Assembly (NCBI GenBank): GCA_017459945.1
Contig: JAFUBZ010000021.1
Span: 100,854 to 164,853 of the forward strand
Direction: 5' to 3'
DNA length: 64,000 nt
Origin: Eubacterium sp.
GTDB lineage: Bacteria; Bacillota; Clostridia; Lachnospirales; Lachnospiraceae
Shown: piece after piece, positions 15,823-24,285 of the stretch
Layout: each line of letters opens with the position of its first letter
Numbering within the stretch: position 1 is the first letter of the stretch
Program-made: the position numbers and the translations under genes
The notes under the pieces: generated by a model
Told to the model about the DNA's origin: nothing
The model's input: the letters and a program-made list of their open reading frames with translations, nothing else
Database searches by the model: none

Positions 15823-16830
15823 TTATTCTATGATCTCCAGATCATCATCCAGATCTTCTTCCGGCTTTGCCTTACCGCAGGTCTCACAGAACTTCCCTGT
15901 ATTTCCTGCAGCACCACATTCACAGGTCCATGCGTCCGGTGCCGGCAACGCACCTGCGTCATTTTGCGGAAGCTCTGATACCACTTCTGCTTCGACATCT
16001 TCTTCAACGACTTCTACTGCCGTGATTGGATTATCAATCTCAGTTACGACACCATTTTCTTCAATGATCTTCCCGATCAGACGGAAAATCTCTTTGACTT
16101 CAGCACCTTCATCTTCTTCATAGCGCTTCTTGACAAAAACCACACTCGCGTCTTCCAGATACAATACAAGATCATAGTATTCTACAAAGGTCTCGCTGTT
16201 TGATTCCTGATTTCCCCTTGCACCATTATCTCCGTAAGTTCCGGAAACCAATGCACGTCCGAGATGGGATTTTTCCGTCGCGATCGTCCTTGTTGTCGTA
16301 TCCAGGTCCGCGCCGATGATATCCTCATAACGGATAAAGCGCGCCTTTTTACCTTCATCAAACTTCAGAACACGATCCGTATTGTCAAACGCGATCTCAC
16401 GGAAAGATTTTTCCGGTGTAAAGAAGATCATCTGTCCATCCAGACAGCTCTTGATGTCATGGAAAAGATGGAAGAATTTATCACTCTCTTTTTTCGAAAA
16501 TGAAATGCTGCCGTCGATCTTATAGGACGCATGGATGCCACTCTTTTTGTCCTTCATATTCTGGCACCAGATCGCCAGCTCTTTCGTTGCCATCAGGCCT
16601 TCGCCACAGATATAGCTGATTGCTGTCGTATCGTCCAGCGTATACTCCTGATGCTTACGGCCGTGCTCATAGATCAGTGTATCCTCATCATACGCCACAA
16701 CATACTTCATCTTTTCATCTGTAAAAATATGGTCTGCAAGTTCGTCAATGCGCTCCCACTCCAGTTCAAAATCTTCCTGCTTCTGAATCTGCCGCTCAGA
16801 CGGTTCAGAGTTACGATTGAATAATCCCAT
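15823..16830 (-). CDS. Zinc-ribbon protein of unknown function
   Basis: The protein is 335 aa and soluble. The C terminus holds a single zinc ribbon, CECGAAGNTGKFCETCG (about 301-317), typical of bacterial proteins that use it for protein or nucleic acid contacts. The first 200 residues are mixed alpha/beta, with no motif I recognise; they repeatedly show hydrophobic strands such as KYVVAYDED and VEYYDLVLYLEDA. A Glu/Val-rich linker joins the two parts. AGGAGGAATACGAA precedes the ATG. It is a single-gene unit between element 3 and a terminator of the ECF gene. Confidence 0.7.
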   Translation of the reverse strand: MGLFNRNSEPSERQIQKQEDFELEWERIDELADHIFTDEKMKYVVAYDEDTLIYEHGRKHQEYTLDDTTAISYICGEGLMATKELAIWCQNMKDKKSGIHASYKIDGSISFSKKESDKFFHLFHDIKSCLDGQMIFFTPEKSFREIAFDNTDRVLKFDEGKKARFIRYEDIIGADLDTTTRTIATEKSHLGRALVSGTYGDNGARGNQESNSETFVEYYDLVLYLEDASVVFVKKRYEEDEGAEVKEIFRLIGKIIEENGVVTEIDNPITAVEVVEEDVEAEVVSELPQNDAGALPAPDAWTCECGAAGNTGKFCETCGKAKPEEDLDDDLEIIE

Positions 16831-16901
16831 TTCGTATTCCTCCTGTAAAAAACATCTATTTTAAATGATTTAAGTTTTTCTGATGCCATCATCTTACCAC
16901 C

Positions 16902-16944
16902 AAAAAAGAGCAGGTTCAACGGCACATTTCCCGTTTTCCTGCTC
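16902..16944 (-). terminator. Intrinsic terminator at the end of the sulfur operon
   Basis: Reading minus, GAGCAGG (16938-16944) pairs with CCTGCTC (16908-16914), with an inner ACGG/CCGT pairing, and is followed by six T at 16902-16907. It closes the transcript that ends with the ECF S component. Confidence 0.85.
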
Positions 16945-16967
16945 CTTTTAAAAAATTCAGACTTTGG

Positions 16968-17651
16968 TCACATTTTCGCCTGTGTCTGTAGCTTTGCAAA
17001 CAGCGGTGCCAGCAGTGAAGCAAGTACGATTCCGACCGCGCCCTGTACGATATTAAACGGAATCTCCGTGACAGAGAGTGTCACAGCTGATGCAAGTCCC
17101 GCGCCGGTAAAGGAACCGTTCGTCAAAGAGATGATCAGAATATTATACAGAAAATATCCGAAGATCATCACGATTTCACCGATGATTCCGGAAATAACCA
17201 CAGACGGAATCGAAACAGCAAACTTTGTCTTTTTGACCCTTTTTTTCAAAACCCGGTACAATACTGCTGCGATCAGCGCCGTCAGGAATTTGATGAAAAA
17301 GGTGCCAGGCACCCAGATTGCGTATCCGCCAACAAGATCTGAAAGTGCAGAACCGATCCCGGCTGCCAGCGCACCGAGCCCCGGCCCCAAAAAGATTCCT
17401 GCAAGCAGCACAAACCCATCACCGACATGAATGTATCCGAATGTCGGTGTCGGAATCTTAAACACATATGTAGCCATCAGTACCAATGCCGCAAACATTG
17501 CGGTAAAGGCCAACTGTCTGGTCGTGATCTTCTGTTTTTCAGAGATCGCCTGTTTGGTTGTAACGTTTTGTTTATCCAATGAAACAGCCTTTCTTACAGA
17601 AACAGTTTTTACTTCTCCTGACAGGTTTTCCTGTTTTCTCTGCTTTCCCAT
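16968..17651 (-). CDS. ECF transporter S component
   Basis: Substrate-binding membrane subunits of energy-coupling factor transporters capture vitamins or precursors and dock on a shared EcfAAT module, which is not in this window. The 227-aa protein has about six helices and the family segment PTFGYIHVGDGFVLLAG followed by GPGLGALAAGIGSALSDL. The start at 17651 has AGGAG 8 bases upstream; an earlier in-frame ATG at 17684 lies inside lysR. It is the last gene of the sulfur operon, directly after lysR. That hints at a sulfur-containing vitamin or methionine-related precursor, but the substrate cannot be read from sequence. Confidence 0.8.
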   Translation of the reverse strand: MGKQRKQENLSGEVKTVSVRKAVSLDKQNVTTKQAISEKQKITTRQLAFTAMFAALVLMATYVFKIPTPTFGYIHVGDGFVLLAGIFLGPGLGALAAGIGSALSDLVGGYAIWVPGTFFIKFLTALIAAVLYRVLKKRVKKTKFAVSIPSVVISGIIGEIVMIFGYFLYNILIISLTNGSFTGAGLASAVTLSVTEIPFNIVQGAVGIVLASLLAPLFAKLQTQAKM

Positions 17652-17674
17652 ATTACTAGCTCCTTCCTCCTTCG

Positions 17675-18610
17675 TCAATAGCACACGCCCTGCAGCTGAT
17701 TCAGATATTTCTTCAGCTCCTCCAGATACACTTCGCCCACTTCACTGCGTAGGCTTTGTTTTTTTACAATATATCCGATGGTCATGTTTTCATTCAGGTA
17801 TTCATCCTCTTCCCGGAATGGCACCGTGACAAAATCATCTCCATTCAATTCCTCGCAAACAATACCGGAACAAAGCGTATAGCCATTCAGGCCCACCATC
17901 AGATTGATCATCGATGCGCGGTCATTTGCCTTGATCCGCCTCGGGTATTCATAATCCGGCAGAAGCTCTTCTGAATAATAAGAAGAACTTTCCTCTCCCT
18001 GCTCAAACAAAAGGCACGGATAGGGCTCAAGCTGTGAGATAGAAATCGATTCCTCACCCGCCAGCGGATGCTCTTTCCACAGATATACATTCGCGTGACA
18101 CTCTATCAGCGGATAGAAAACAAGATCCTTTTCTTTCAGGAGACGTGTGATCACCTTTGTATTATAACTGTTCTGGTACAGAATACCGATCTCGCTGCGC
18201 AGCTCGGCGACATCAAGAATCACATCTTTTGTCTTTGTTTCCTGTATGGAAAAATCAAACTGCAGCGAATCAAAACGCTTCACAGTATCTACAAATGCCT
18301 TCACCGCAAAGGAGTAATGCTGTGTGGAAACACTGAATTTTTTCTTTCGCAGGGAGCTGTCACTATAGCGGGAGATCAATAGCTCATACTGCTCATAAAG
18401 CTGCCTCGCATAAGCCAGAAATTCAGATCCTTCCGTCGTCGTCACCATGCCGCGGCTGGTGCGGTGAAAAATACTGATTTCCAGTTCATTTTCCAGTTCA
18501 TGAATCGCACTGCTGAGAGATGGCTGTGTCATATATAATTGCTCTGCTGCTTTATTCAGCGATCCCGCTTCTGAAATTGTCAAAGCATATCGCAACTGCT
18601 GTAATGTCAT
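17675..18610 (-). CDS. LysR family regulator in the sulfur operon
   Basis: The 311-aa LysR-type regulator has an N-terminal winged helix (residues 1-60: TLQQLRYALTISEAGSLNKAAEQL, shown in part as SLNKAAEQL and TQPSLSSAIHELE). An effector-binding domain with two periplasmic-binding-like lobes follows. It lies inside the assimilation operon, after the JAMM gene and before the ECF gene, so it is probably the local activator responding to a sulfur metabolite such as O-acetylserine, O-acetylhomoserine or APS (inference). A dyad of LysR type is present upstream of sbp (31653-31676). Confidence 0.88.
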   Translation of the reverse strand: MTLQQLRYALTISEAGSLNKAAEQLYMTQPSLSSAIHELENELEISIFHRTSRGMVTTTEGSEFLAYARQLYEQYELLISRYSDSSLRKKKFSVSTQHYSFAVKAFVDTVKRFDSLQFDFSIQETKTKDVILDVAELRSEIGILYQNSYNTKVITRLLKEKDLVFYPLIECHANVYLWKEHPLAGEESISISQLEPYPCLLFEQGEESSSYYSEELLPDYEYPRRIKANDRASMINLMVGLNGYTLCSGIVCEELNGDDFVTVPFREEDEYLNENMTIGYIVKKQSLRSEVGEVYLEELKKYLNQLQGVCY

Positions 18611-18632
18611 CCCGGTTATCCTTCCCGCATAC

Positions 18633-19061
18633 CTATAAGATAATCAGTTCCTCAATTCTTACCGTTCTGTTATCCTGTTCCCCTTCTATATGAAATGCCC
18701 GCAGAACAGGATGATCCGGTACCTCTAGTGACAGAATCAGATAACTCGCTTTTGCATCGTTTGCCAGACGTTTATCTTCTTCTGAAGGCCGTGAAGGCGT
18801 CTCCGGATGCGAATGCCAGTTGCCAAGCGGGCGCAGTCCCGCCTTTCGCATATCTTTGATTGCCTGCAGCTGCCGGATTGGGTCGATCGAAAAATGTTCA
18901 TTCGTATGATCTGTGTTTTCCATCAGATAAACTTTTTGGATCTCTCTGGTTCCGTCCTCTCTGTCGGTGCCTGCAATCAGTCCGCAGGCTTCCTCCGGGC
19001 AGACACTTACCGCATGCCGGATCATTGTATCATAATCTTCTTTTCGTATGGTTATTCTCAT
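18633..19061 (-). CDS. JAMM/MPN metalloprotease, HcyD-like
   Basis: JAMM proteins cut after the diglycine of ubiquitin-like proteins. This 142-aa protein has the complete motif: an upstream Glu in CPEEACG, and HSHPETPSRPSEED, which fits HxH-x7-S-x2-D. In the protein-thiocarboxylate homocysteine pathway described in Wolinella, the equivalent enzyme trims extra C-terminal residues from the carrier HcyS. The carrier encoded just upstream ends GGGR rather than GG, so trimming is needed here as well. I chose the ATG at 19061 (GGAG 6 bases upstream) over 19076. Confidence 0.85.
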   Translation of the reverse strand: MRITIRKEDYDTMIRHAVSVCPEEACGLIAGTDREDGTREIQKVYLMENTDHTNEHFSIDPIRQLQAIKDMRKAGLRPLGNWHSHPETPSRPSEEDKRLANDAKASYLILSLEVPDHPVLRAFHIEGEQDNRTVRIEELIIL

Positions 19062-19105
19062 TTTCTCTCCAGTCATTCCGATTATGCGTGATTGGCTTCG
19101 TTTCC

Positions 19106-19915
19106 TTATGAACGCTTCAGCTCACAGGCCGCCTGTTCATAGTCGATCAGTTCTGTAATCTCGGGCGTATCGCTGCAGACACCGCAATGCGCGTCTTTTG
19201 CAATACGGATCTTTCGAAACTCCATTTTCAATGCGTCATACGTCAGCAAAGATCCTGTCAGCAGTTCTCCCGCTCCCGTTAGGTATTTTACTGCCTCCAT
19301 CGCCTGCAGACATCCGATGACGCCTGCCATCGCGCCGATTACACCCGCTTCCTTACAGGTCGGCACGGCATCCTTTGGCGGCGGATTTTTGAACACGCAC
19401 CGGTAGCACGGTCCCTCACCCGGCACATACGTCATCAGCTGTCCCTGAAAACGGATGATTCCTGCATGTGAAAATGGTTTTTTTGCCATAACACATGCAT
19501 CATTGATCAGAAACTTTGCAGGGAAATTATCTGTACCGTCCAGAATAAAATCATAATCTTTGATAATATCTGCAATATTATAAGATGAGATGTAATCCTG
19601 ATACGTATGCACCGTTACATCCGGGTTGATCGCCTGCATGCTTTCCTTTGCTGACTCCACCTTCGGCTTGCCGATATCGGGCGTAGAGTGGATCACCTGC
19701 CGCTGCAGATTGGACAGATCCACGACATCTGCATCCGCTATGCCGATCGTACCGACGCCGGCTGCAGCCAGGTACAATGCCGCAGGTGCGCCCAGCCCGC
19801 CTGCTCCGATGATCAGCACCTTTCCGTCCAGCAATTTCTTTTGGCCTTTTACGCCAATCTCTTTTAATATGATATGTCTGGAATAACGTTCCAGCTGTTC
19901 ATTTGTAAATGCCAT
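19106..19915 (-). CDS. ThiF/MoeB-like E1 enzyme, HcyF-like
   Basis: This enzyme adenylates the C-terminal glycine of a ubiquitin-like sulfur carrier, making it ready to accept sulfide. The 269-aa protein has the nucleotide loop IGAGGLGAPA (about 36-45), DLSNLQRQ with the conserved Arg, and DGTDNFPAKF. A structural zinc site is formed by CYRC and CGVC, and a Cys in PTCKEAG sits at the usual E1 catalytic position. The ATG overlaps the stop of the carrier gene (TGATG), a direct sign that the two products act together. ThiF or MoeB roles are possible by sequence alone, but context supports homocysteine synthesis. Confidence 0.88.
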   Translation of the reverse strand: MAFTNEQLERYSRHIILKEIGVKGQKKLLDGKVLIIGAGGLGAPAALYLAAAGVGTIGIADADVVDLSNLQRQVIHSTPDIGKPKVESAKESMQAINPDVTVHTYQDYISSYNIADIIKDYDFILDGTDNFPAKFLINDACVMAKKPFSHAGIIRFQGQLMTYVPGEGPCYRCVFKNPPPKDAVPTCKEAGVIGAMAGVIGCLQAMEAVKYLTGAGELLTGSLLTYDALKMEFRKIRIAKDAHCGVCSDTPEITELIDYEQAACELKRS

Positions 19916-20121
19916 CAGCGTCCGCCTCCCATAAAATACAGGAATTCCACCTCGTCACCATCCGCCAGTTCTCTGGAATCAAAGTCCTCACTGCGGATAA
20001 ATTCATCATTGACCGATACGGTCACATAAAGCGGATTCTCGACCTGTTCCGCCTCGATCAGTTCTCTGACTGTCAGTGTCTTATCATATGTCTTCTTTTC
20101 TCCGGTTACGATCAGTTCCAT
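19915..20121 (-). CDS. ThiS/MoaD-like sulfur carrier protein, HcyS-like, ending GGGR
   Basis: This is a beta-grasp carrier of 68 aa from the ATG at 20121 (AAGGAG upstream). It has TVRELIEAEQ and VSVNDEFI, the ThiS-type core, and ends DEVEFLYFMGGGR. Mature carriers must end in GlyGly for adenylation, so at least the Arg, or Gly-Arg, must be removed; the JAMM protein two genes on is the obvious candidate. The thiocarboxylate form would then donate sulfur to MetY. A later start than the longest frame is preferred because the extra N terminus is basic and unlike the family. Confidence 0.85.
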   Translation of the reverse strand: MELIVTGEKKTYDKTLTVRELIEAEQVENPLYVTVSVNDEFIRSEDFDSRELADGDEVEFLYFMGGGR

Positions 20122-20185
20122 GGTTTTTCTTCTCCTTATATTTCTGCCGGCAAGCAAGTTCTCTTGTCTGCCATTTTTATATCAA

Positions 20186-20440
20186 CTATTCCCCGGCCTT
20201 TTCTACGATCAGATCATAGGTGCCGTCCTGATTGTCGATCAGCTTTTTGATCTTATGCCCTTCCTCTTTGATGCTTCTGGGCACATTCTGCACCGGTTCC
20301 CCGTCATTCATATGAACAGAAAGAATCTGGCCAACTTCCAGTTCCTCCAGCGCCACCTTCGCTTTCACAAAGGTCACCGGACAAACCACATCCGTAATGT
20401 CCACCGTTTCATCAATCCTGATTTCCTCATTTGCCGCCAT
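20186..20440 (-). CDS. TusA-like sulfurtransferase family protein
   Basis: The 84-aa protein is of the TusA/YeeD/SirA fold. It has the VVCPVTFVKAK motif near residue 20 (Cys-Pro with the active Cys) and a C-terminal two-strand pattern. Such proteins carry persulfide sulfur between enzymes. Here it lies between sulfite reductase, with which it overlaps by 14 bases, and the carrier protein gene, so it may pass reduced sulfur from the reductase to the carrier system (inference). GGAGG lies 6 bases before the second of two adjacent ATGs. Confidence 0.85.
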   Translation of the reverse strand: MAANEEIRIDETVDITDVVCPVTFVKAKVALEELEVGQILSVHMNDGEPVQNVPRSIKEEGHKIKKLIDNQDGTYDLIVEKAGE

Positions 20441-21293
20441 CATACGCCTCCTTTACTTTTTTCTGAAGGGCATCCCATCCGGTTCTTTGAATCGTCTTTG
20501 CAAATCGTTCTCCGGCCTGCCCGTGTTCTGTAAAGAACTCTACTGCCGCATCCGTCACACGAAACAGCGTCTCCTCATCCGAAATGATCGGCAGAAGTTC
20601 CTGCCCCTTTTGAATCTCATTTCCAAATGTGCCTCCAAAAGAAAGTAGATATCCCGGCTTGCCGGTCCATGCGCCTGTTGAACAGGATCGGACACACCGT
20701 CCGCAGTGATTACACTTATCCTCCTCTACTGTGATCTCATCATCCGACATCGTAATCGCTCCGCTTCTGCATGCTTTCACACAGACGCCGCAAAAGATGC
20801 AGTCATCCTTATTCCATGTGATCGTCTCACCGCCCTTGATACCAACATCATTTTCTTCTGCCTTCAGGCAGTTATTCTGACATCCTGTAATACCGAATTT
20901 AAACTTATGCGGAAGCTCTTTTCCGAAATAGTGCGCATCCACTTTTTCCGCAAGGGAAAGTGTATCAAAGCATCCGCTTGCACATACACGGCCGCCCTGA
21001 CAGGCTGTCACGGTACGTACCCTCGGCCCGCAGACACCGGTCTCCACACCTGCTTCTTCCAGCTCCTTCTTGATATCTTCAATATCTTCCAGTTTTACAA
21101 ACGGGATCTCAACGCCCTGTCTCGATGTCAGGTGAACATAACCGCTCCCGTACTTATCAGCGGCCGCCTGAATAGCCTTCAGCTGCGTCGTCGTGACCGT
21201 TCCTCCGATCACCTTCAAACGCATTGAAAACATATCTTTTTGCTTCTGCCGCATGAATCCACCGGCTTTCAAAGCCTTATAATCCACTGCCAT
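20427..21293 (-). CDS. Ferredoxin-fused sulfite/nitrite reductase, single-subunit (HcyG-like)
   Basis: This enzyme reduces sulfite to sulfide with siroheme. The 288-aa protein has an N-terminal ferredoxin-like half-domain (GGFMRQKQ, then TSRQGVEIPF). The siroheme/4Fe-4S cysteine set comes next (TACQGGRVC and GCQNNCLKAEEND), followed by two 4Fe-4S motifs: CIFCGVCVKAC and CNHCGRCVRSC. This is the short anaerobic AsrC/DsrA-related type, not the large CysI. I chose the ATG at 21293 (GGAG 8 bases upstream); it overlaps the end of metY by 17 bases. Its place supports sulfide supply to the carrier or directly to MetY. Confidence 0.85.
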   Translation of the reverse strand: MAVDYKALKAGGFMRQKQKDMFSMRLKVIGGTVTTTQLKAIQAAADKYGSGYVHLTSRQGVEIPFVKLEDIEDIKKELEEAGVETGVCGPRVRTVTACQGGRVCASGCFDTLSLAEKVDAHYFGKELPHKFKFGITGCQNNCLKAEENDVGIKGGETITWNKDDCIFCGVCVKACRSGAITMSDDEITVEEDKCNHCGRCVRSCSTGAWTGKPGYLLSFGGTFGNEIQKGQELLPIISDEETLFRVTDAAVEFFTEHGQAGERFAKTIQRTGWDALQKKVKEAYDGGK

Positions 21294-22569
21294 CCTGCCC
21301 CTCTCCTTTCCGGCATTTCTCCAATGCCTGTTCAAAATCATGAATCAGATCTCCGATGTCCTCAAGCCCCACACTGACCCGGATCAGATCTTCATAAACC
21401 CCTGCTGCCTTTTTTTTCGCTGCAGATGCATGTGAAAAAATCGTCGATGACGGATGTACGACCAGCGTCTTGCTGTCTCCGACATTCGACAGATTCAGCG
21501 CATACTGCAGATGATTGATCACCGAAAACGCCTTTTCCTTTGAACCTGTCCGGAATGTCAGGATTCCGCCGGCAAGCCCATTGTCAAACTGACGCTCCAC
21601 CAGCTCCTTCCAGGGGCTTTTTGGCAGCCCCGGATAGTGAACGTCAAAAGCCCCCCGCATCTCCATGAGCGCCTCTGCCAGACGGCTGGCATTGTAGCAG
21701 ATCTTCTTCATCCGCAGCCCCAGCGTCTCCAGCCCGGCATTGTTCAGCCATGCATGCATTGGCGCCAGACATGGACCGGTGTCACGCCAGATCGTATTTT
21801 TTAATCTTGCCGAAAAAGCACCTTTTTTATATTTTTGATATTCGCCCATCACAGCGTATTTCTCATCGCTCCAGTCAAAGCTGCCGCCGTCTATGATGAC
21901 CCCGCTGATCGCGCTCCCGTTTCCGTTGATATACTTCGACGCAGAATGGATGACAATATCCGCGCCAAGGGACAGCGGTCTGATGAGAACCGGTGTCGCA
22001 GTCGTATTGTCTACGATGAACGGCAGTCCCAGCCGATGCGCACAATCCGCTATTTCCCGAATGTCAATGACATTCAGCTTTGGGTTCCCGATCGTCTCCG
22101 CAAAAACCGCCTTCGTGTGCTGCGTCACCGCCGCTTCGACATTTTCCGGTGTAAACGGATCCACATAGACAGCGTGAATCCCAAATGCTTCCAGATCCCG
22201 GAACAGATCAATCGTCCCGCCGTATAAGCCCGTAGGCAGGATGATCTCATCTCCGCTCCTGAAAATCGTCAGAACCGTGCTGGTAATCGCTGCAGATCCG
22301 GACGCAGTAGCCGTGGCAAACATACCACCCTCTGCCCGCCGGATCCGTTCCTCAAAGCTATTGACGGTCGGATTGCCGATCCTTGAATAGGCAAATCCCG
22401 CCGCCCGGTTCGCAAAGATGGCTTCCAGCTCTTCTGCTGTCCGATGGGCAAACGCGCTGTTTTGAAACAGCGGCATACAGGTCGCCCCCAGATGTCCGGC
22501 CGGATCATATGCCTCATGAAGCATCACCGTACTGATATCCGGTTGTATCTTCTTTTCTCCCATAGTCAT
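21277..22569 (-). CDS. metY: O-acetylhomoserine sulfhydrylase MetY
   Basis: This PLP enzyme makes homocysteine from O-acetylhomoserine and a sulfur donor, either free sulfide or a protein thiocarboxylate. The 430-aa length is typical of MetY, longer than MetB/MetC. Seen are YSRIGNPTV, the TGLYGGT phosphate-contact region, DNTTATPVLIRP, and the PLP lysine in HSASKYINGNG. The start overlaps cysN by 4 bases (ATGA); an alternative ATG lies at 22563. Its place next to the carrier, E1 and JAMM genes matches the Wolinella thiocarboxylate-dependent pathway. Confidence 0.92.
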   Translation of the reverse strand: MTMGEKKIQPDISTVMLHEAYDPAGHLGATCMPLFQNSAFAHRTAEELEAIFANRAAGFAYSRIGNPTVNSFEERIRRAEGGMFATATASGSAAITSTVLTIFRSGDEIILPTGLYGGTIDLFRDLEAFGIHAVYVDPFTPENVEAAVTQHTKAVFAETIGNPKLNVIDIREIADCAHRLGLPFIVDNTTATPVLIRPLSLGADIVIHSASKYINGNGSAISGVIIDGGSFDWSDEKYAVMGEYQKYKKGAFSARLKNTIWRDTGPCLAPMHAWLNNAGLETLGLRMKKICYNASRLAEALMEMRGAFDVHYPGLPKSPWKELVERQFDNGLAGGILTFRTGSKEKAFSVINHLQYALNLSNVGDSKTLVVHPSSTIFSHASAAKKKAAGVYEDLIRVSVGLEDIGDLIHDFEQALEKCRKGEGQDGSGL

Positions 22570-24254
22570 ACCACCCAGTTGTTGCTGTTAAAGATAATCC
22601 TTCGGAATGTCTCAAAAGACATCCACTTTTCAAGAACCTGCTGCTTATTCTTTGTCTGTACTTCTTCTAAAAAGAGCTGCAGATCATCCGCAGAGGAAAG
22701 CGCAATGGAAAAGCCGCTTTCGTTTACCACCGGAAGGCCTGCGTAACGATAATCCGAAAACCGCTTTAACGCCTCCACCTTTCCGTCCCTGATCTCAATC
22801 GCCACGCCGGAAGGAATGGCCAGAATATCAAAGTACGGCGGATACTTATAGCTTTCACCTGAAAGCGTGAACTGATCTCCGACATGAAATACCGGCAGCG
22901 TTGCGGAAAGATTCTCGACATTCAAACGGTCTTCATAATAAAAATATTCATCAAACAGGGAGATTCCTGCCTCCAGATCTCCGTCTGTGACACGGGCCGT
23001 CGTCTGTTCTTCACATTCCGTCACTTCATTGATCACCCCGCAGGCAGATGTCATATTGCTGATCCGGTCAATCAGGATCAGTTCTCCGAGCACCTTATGC
23101 TCACTGAACCGGTCCGCCGGAATTTCCGCGTCCAGTACGACAAAACATCTCGCGATTTCGTTTTTCGTAATGCTTTCTGCCGGAATATGTTCTCCGGTAT
23201 TGATATCTGTCCGGTACAATATCTCCCGGATGCGGCCGCCGATCCGCCGGGTGCCCAGTTTGATGATAAACTCCTTTCCGGGGACCAATGCAGTGTCATC
23301 CATCCACAAAAGCGTCGTATAAAACGCCTTGACCGGTTTGATGTGTGTGCCCTTTTGCAGGACGCAGCCGCGCGAGACATCTACTTCCCGGTCCAGACGG
23401 ACTGTAACCGGCCATCCTGCCCGGGCAAACGAAACGCTTTTGTCACCGTTGAGGATCTCGATAACATTCGCCTTCTCCCCGCCGGGAAGAATCGTCAGTT
23501 CATCTCCGATCTGAACGGAACCGGCCGCAATCTGTCCCTGAAATCCCCGGAAGGTGTGATCCGGACGGCAGACACGCTGTATGGGCAGATAAAAGCCTTC
23601 CTCTGATTCAGCCAAGGCAGTATCCACCTCTTCTAAAAAGGTCAGCAGCGGTTCTCCCTCATACCATGACATATTCGGCGACTTTGTTGTAATATTGTCG
23701 CCCTTTGTCGCGGAGACCGGAATCAGGTGGGTGTTTTGAAGCCTTAATTCACTCGCAAGAGCATTTACCTGGCGTTCGATTTCCAGATAGCGCGTCTGGC
23801 TGTACCCGACCAGATCCATCTTGTTAATGGCAAATACAAAATGTCGGATCCCCATCATCTCACAGATTCTCGCATGACGCCTTGTCTGTATAAGCACGCC
23901 CTTTTCGGCATCCACCAGAATGACCGCCAGTTCCGCAAAGGATGCGCCGACTGCCATATTTCTCGTATATTCTTCATGTCCCGGTGTGTCAGCCACGATA
24001 AAAGAACGTTTCTGTGTTGTAAAATAACGATATGCCACATCGATCGTAATGCCCTGCTCGCGCTCTGCCATCAATCCGTCCAGAAGCAGGGAATAATCGA
24101 TCTCGCCACCTGCGGATCCCACCTTTGAGTCCAGTAAGAGCGTCTCCTCCTGATCCGCAAACAGGAGCTTCGCGTCATATAAAATATGTCCGATCAGAGT
24201 CGATTTGCCGTCATCCACACTGCCGCATGTAATAAATTTTAAGAGACTGTTCAA
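22566..24254 (-). CDS. cysN: Sulfate adenylyltransferase subunit 1 (GTPase) CysN
   Basis: CysN hydrolyses GTP to drive APS formation by CysD. The 562-aa protein has GSVDDGKST (11-19), DTPGHEEY, and NKMDL in the G domain, followed by EF-Tu-like barrels (GFQGQIAAGSVQIGDELTILP). The C-terminal 120 residues go beyond the usual 430-475 aa of CysN and are not an APS kinase domain: no GLSGSGKS is visible. They contain FHVGDQFTLSG and may be a clostridial addition. It lies 31 bases after cysD. With no APS kinase or PAPS reductase nearby, the pathway appears to stop at APS. Confidence 0.93.
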   Translation of the reverse strand: MNSLLKFITCGSVDDGKSTLIGHILYDAKLLFADQEETLLLDSKVGSAGGEIDYSLLLDGLMAEREQGITIDVAYRYFTTQKRSFIVADTPGHEEYTRNMAVGASFAELAVILVDAEKGVLIQTRRHARICEMMGIRHFVFAINKMDLVGYSQTRYLEIERQVNALASELRLQNTHLIPVSATKGDNITTKSPNMSWYEGEPLLTFLEEVDTALAESEEGFYLPIQRVCRPDHTFRGFQGQIAAGSVQIGDELTILPGGEKANVIEILNGDKSVSFARAGWPVTVRLDREVDVSRGCVLQKGTHIKPVKAFYTTLLWMDDTALVPGKEFIIKLGTRRIGGRIREILYRTDINTGEHIPAESITKNEIARCFVVLDAEIPADRFSEHKVLGELILIDRISNMTSACGVINEVTECEEQTTARVTDGDLEAGISLFDEYFYYEDRLNVENLSATLPVFHVGDQFTLSGESYKYPPYFDILAIPSGVAIEIRDGKVEALKRFSDYRYAGLPVVNESGFSIALSSADDLQLFLEEVQTKNKQQVLEKWMSFETFRRIIFNSNNWVV

Positions 24255-24285
24255 TCTTTATTCCTCCATATACGCACTATTTACA

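Noticed and set aside
22566..22950. Possible APS kinase fused to CysN
   Set aside because: The extra C-terminal residues contain no Walker A or other CysC motif.
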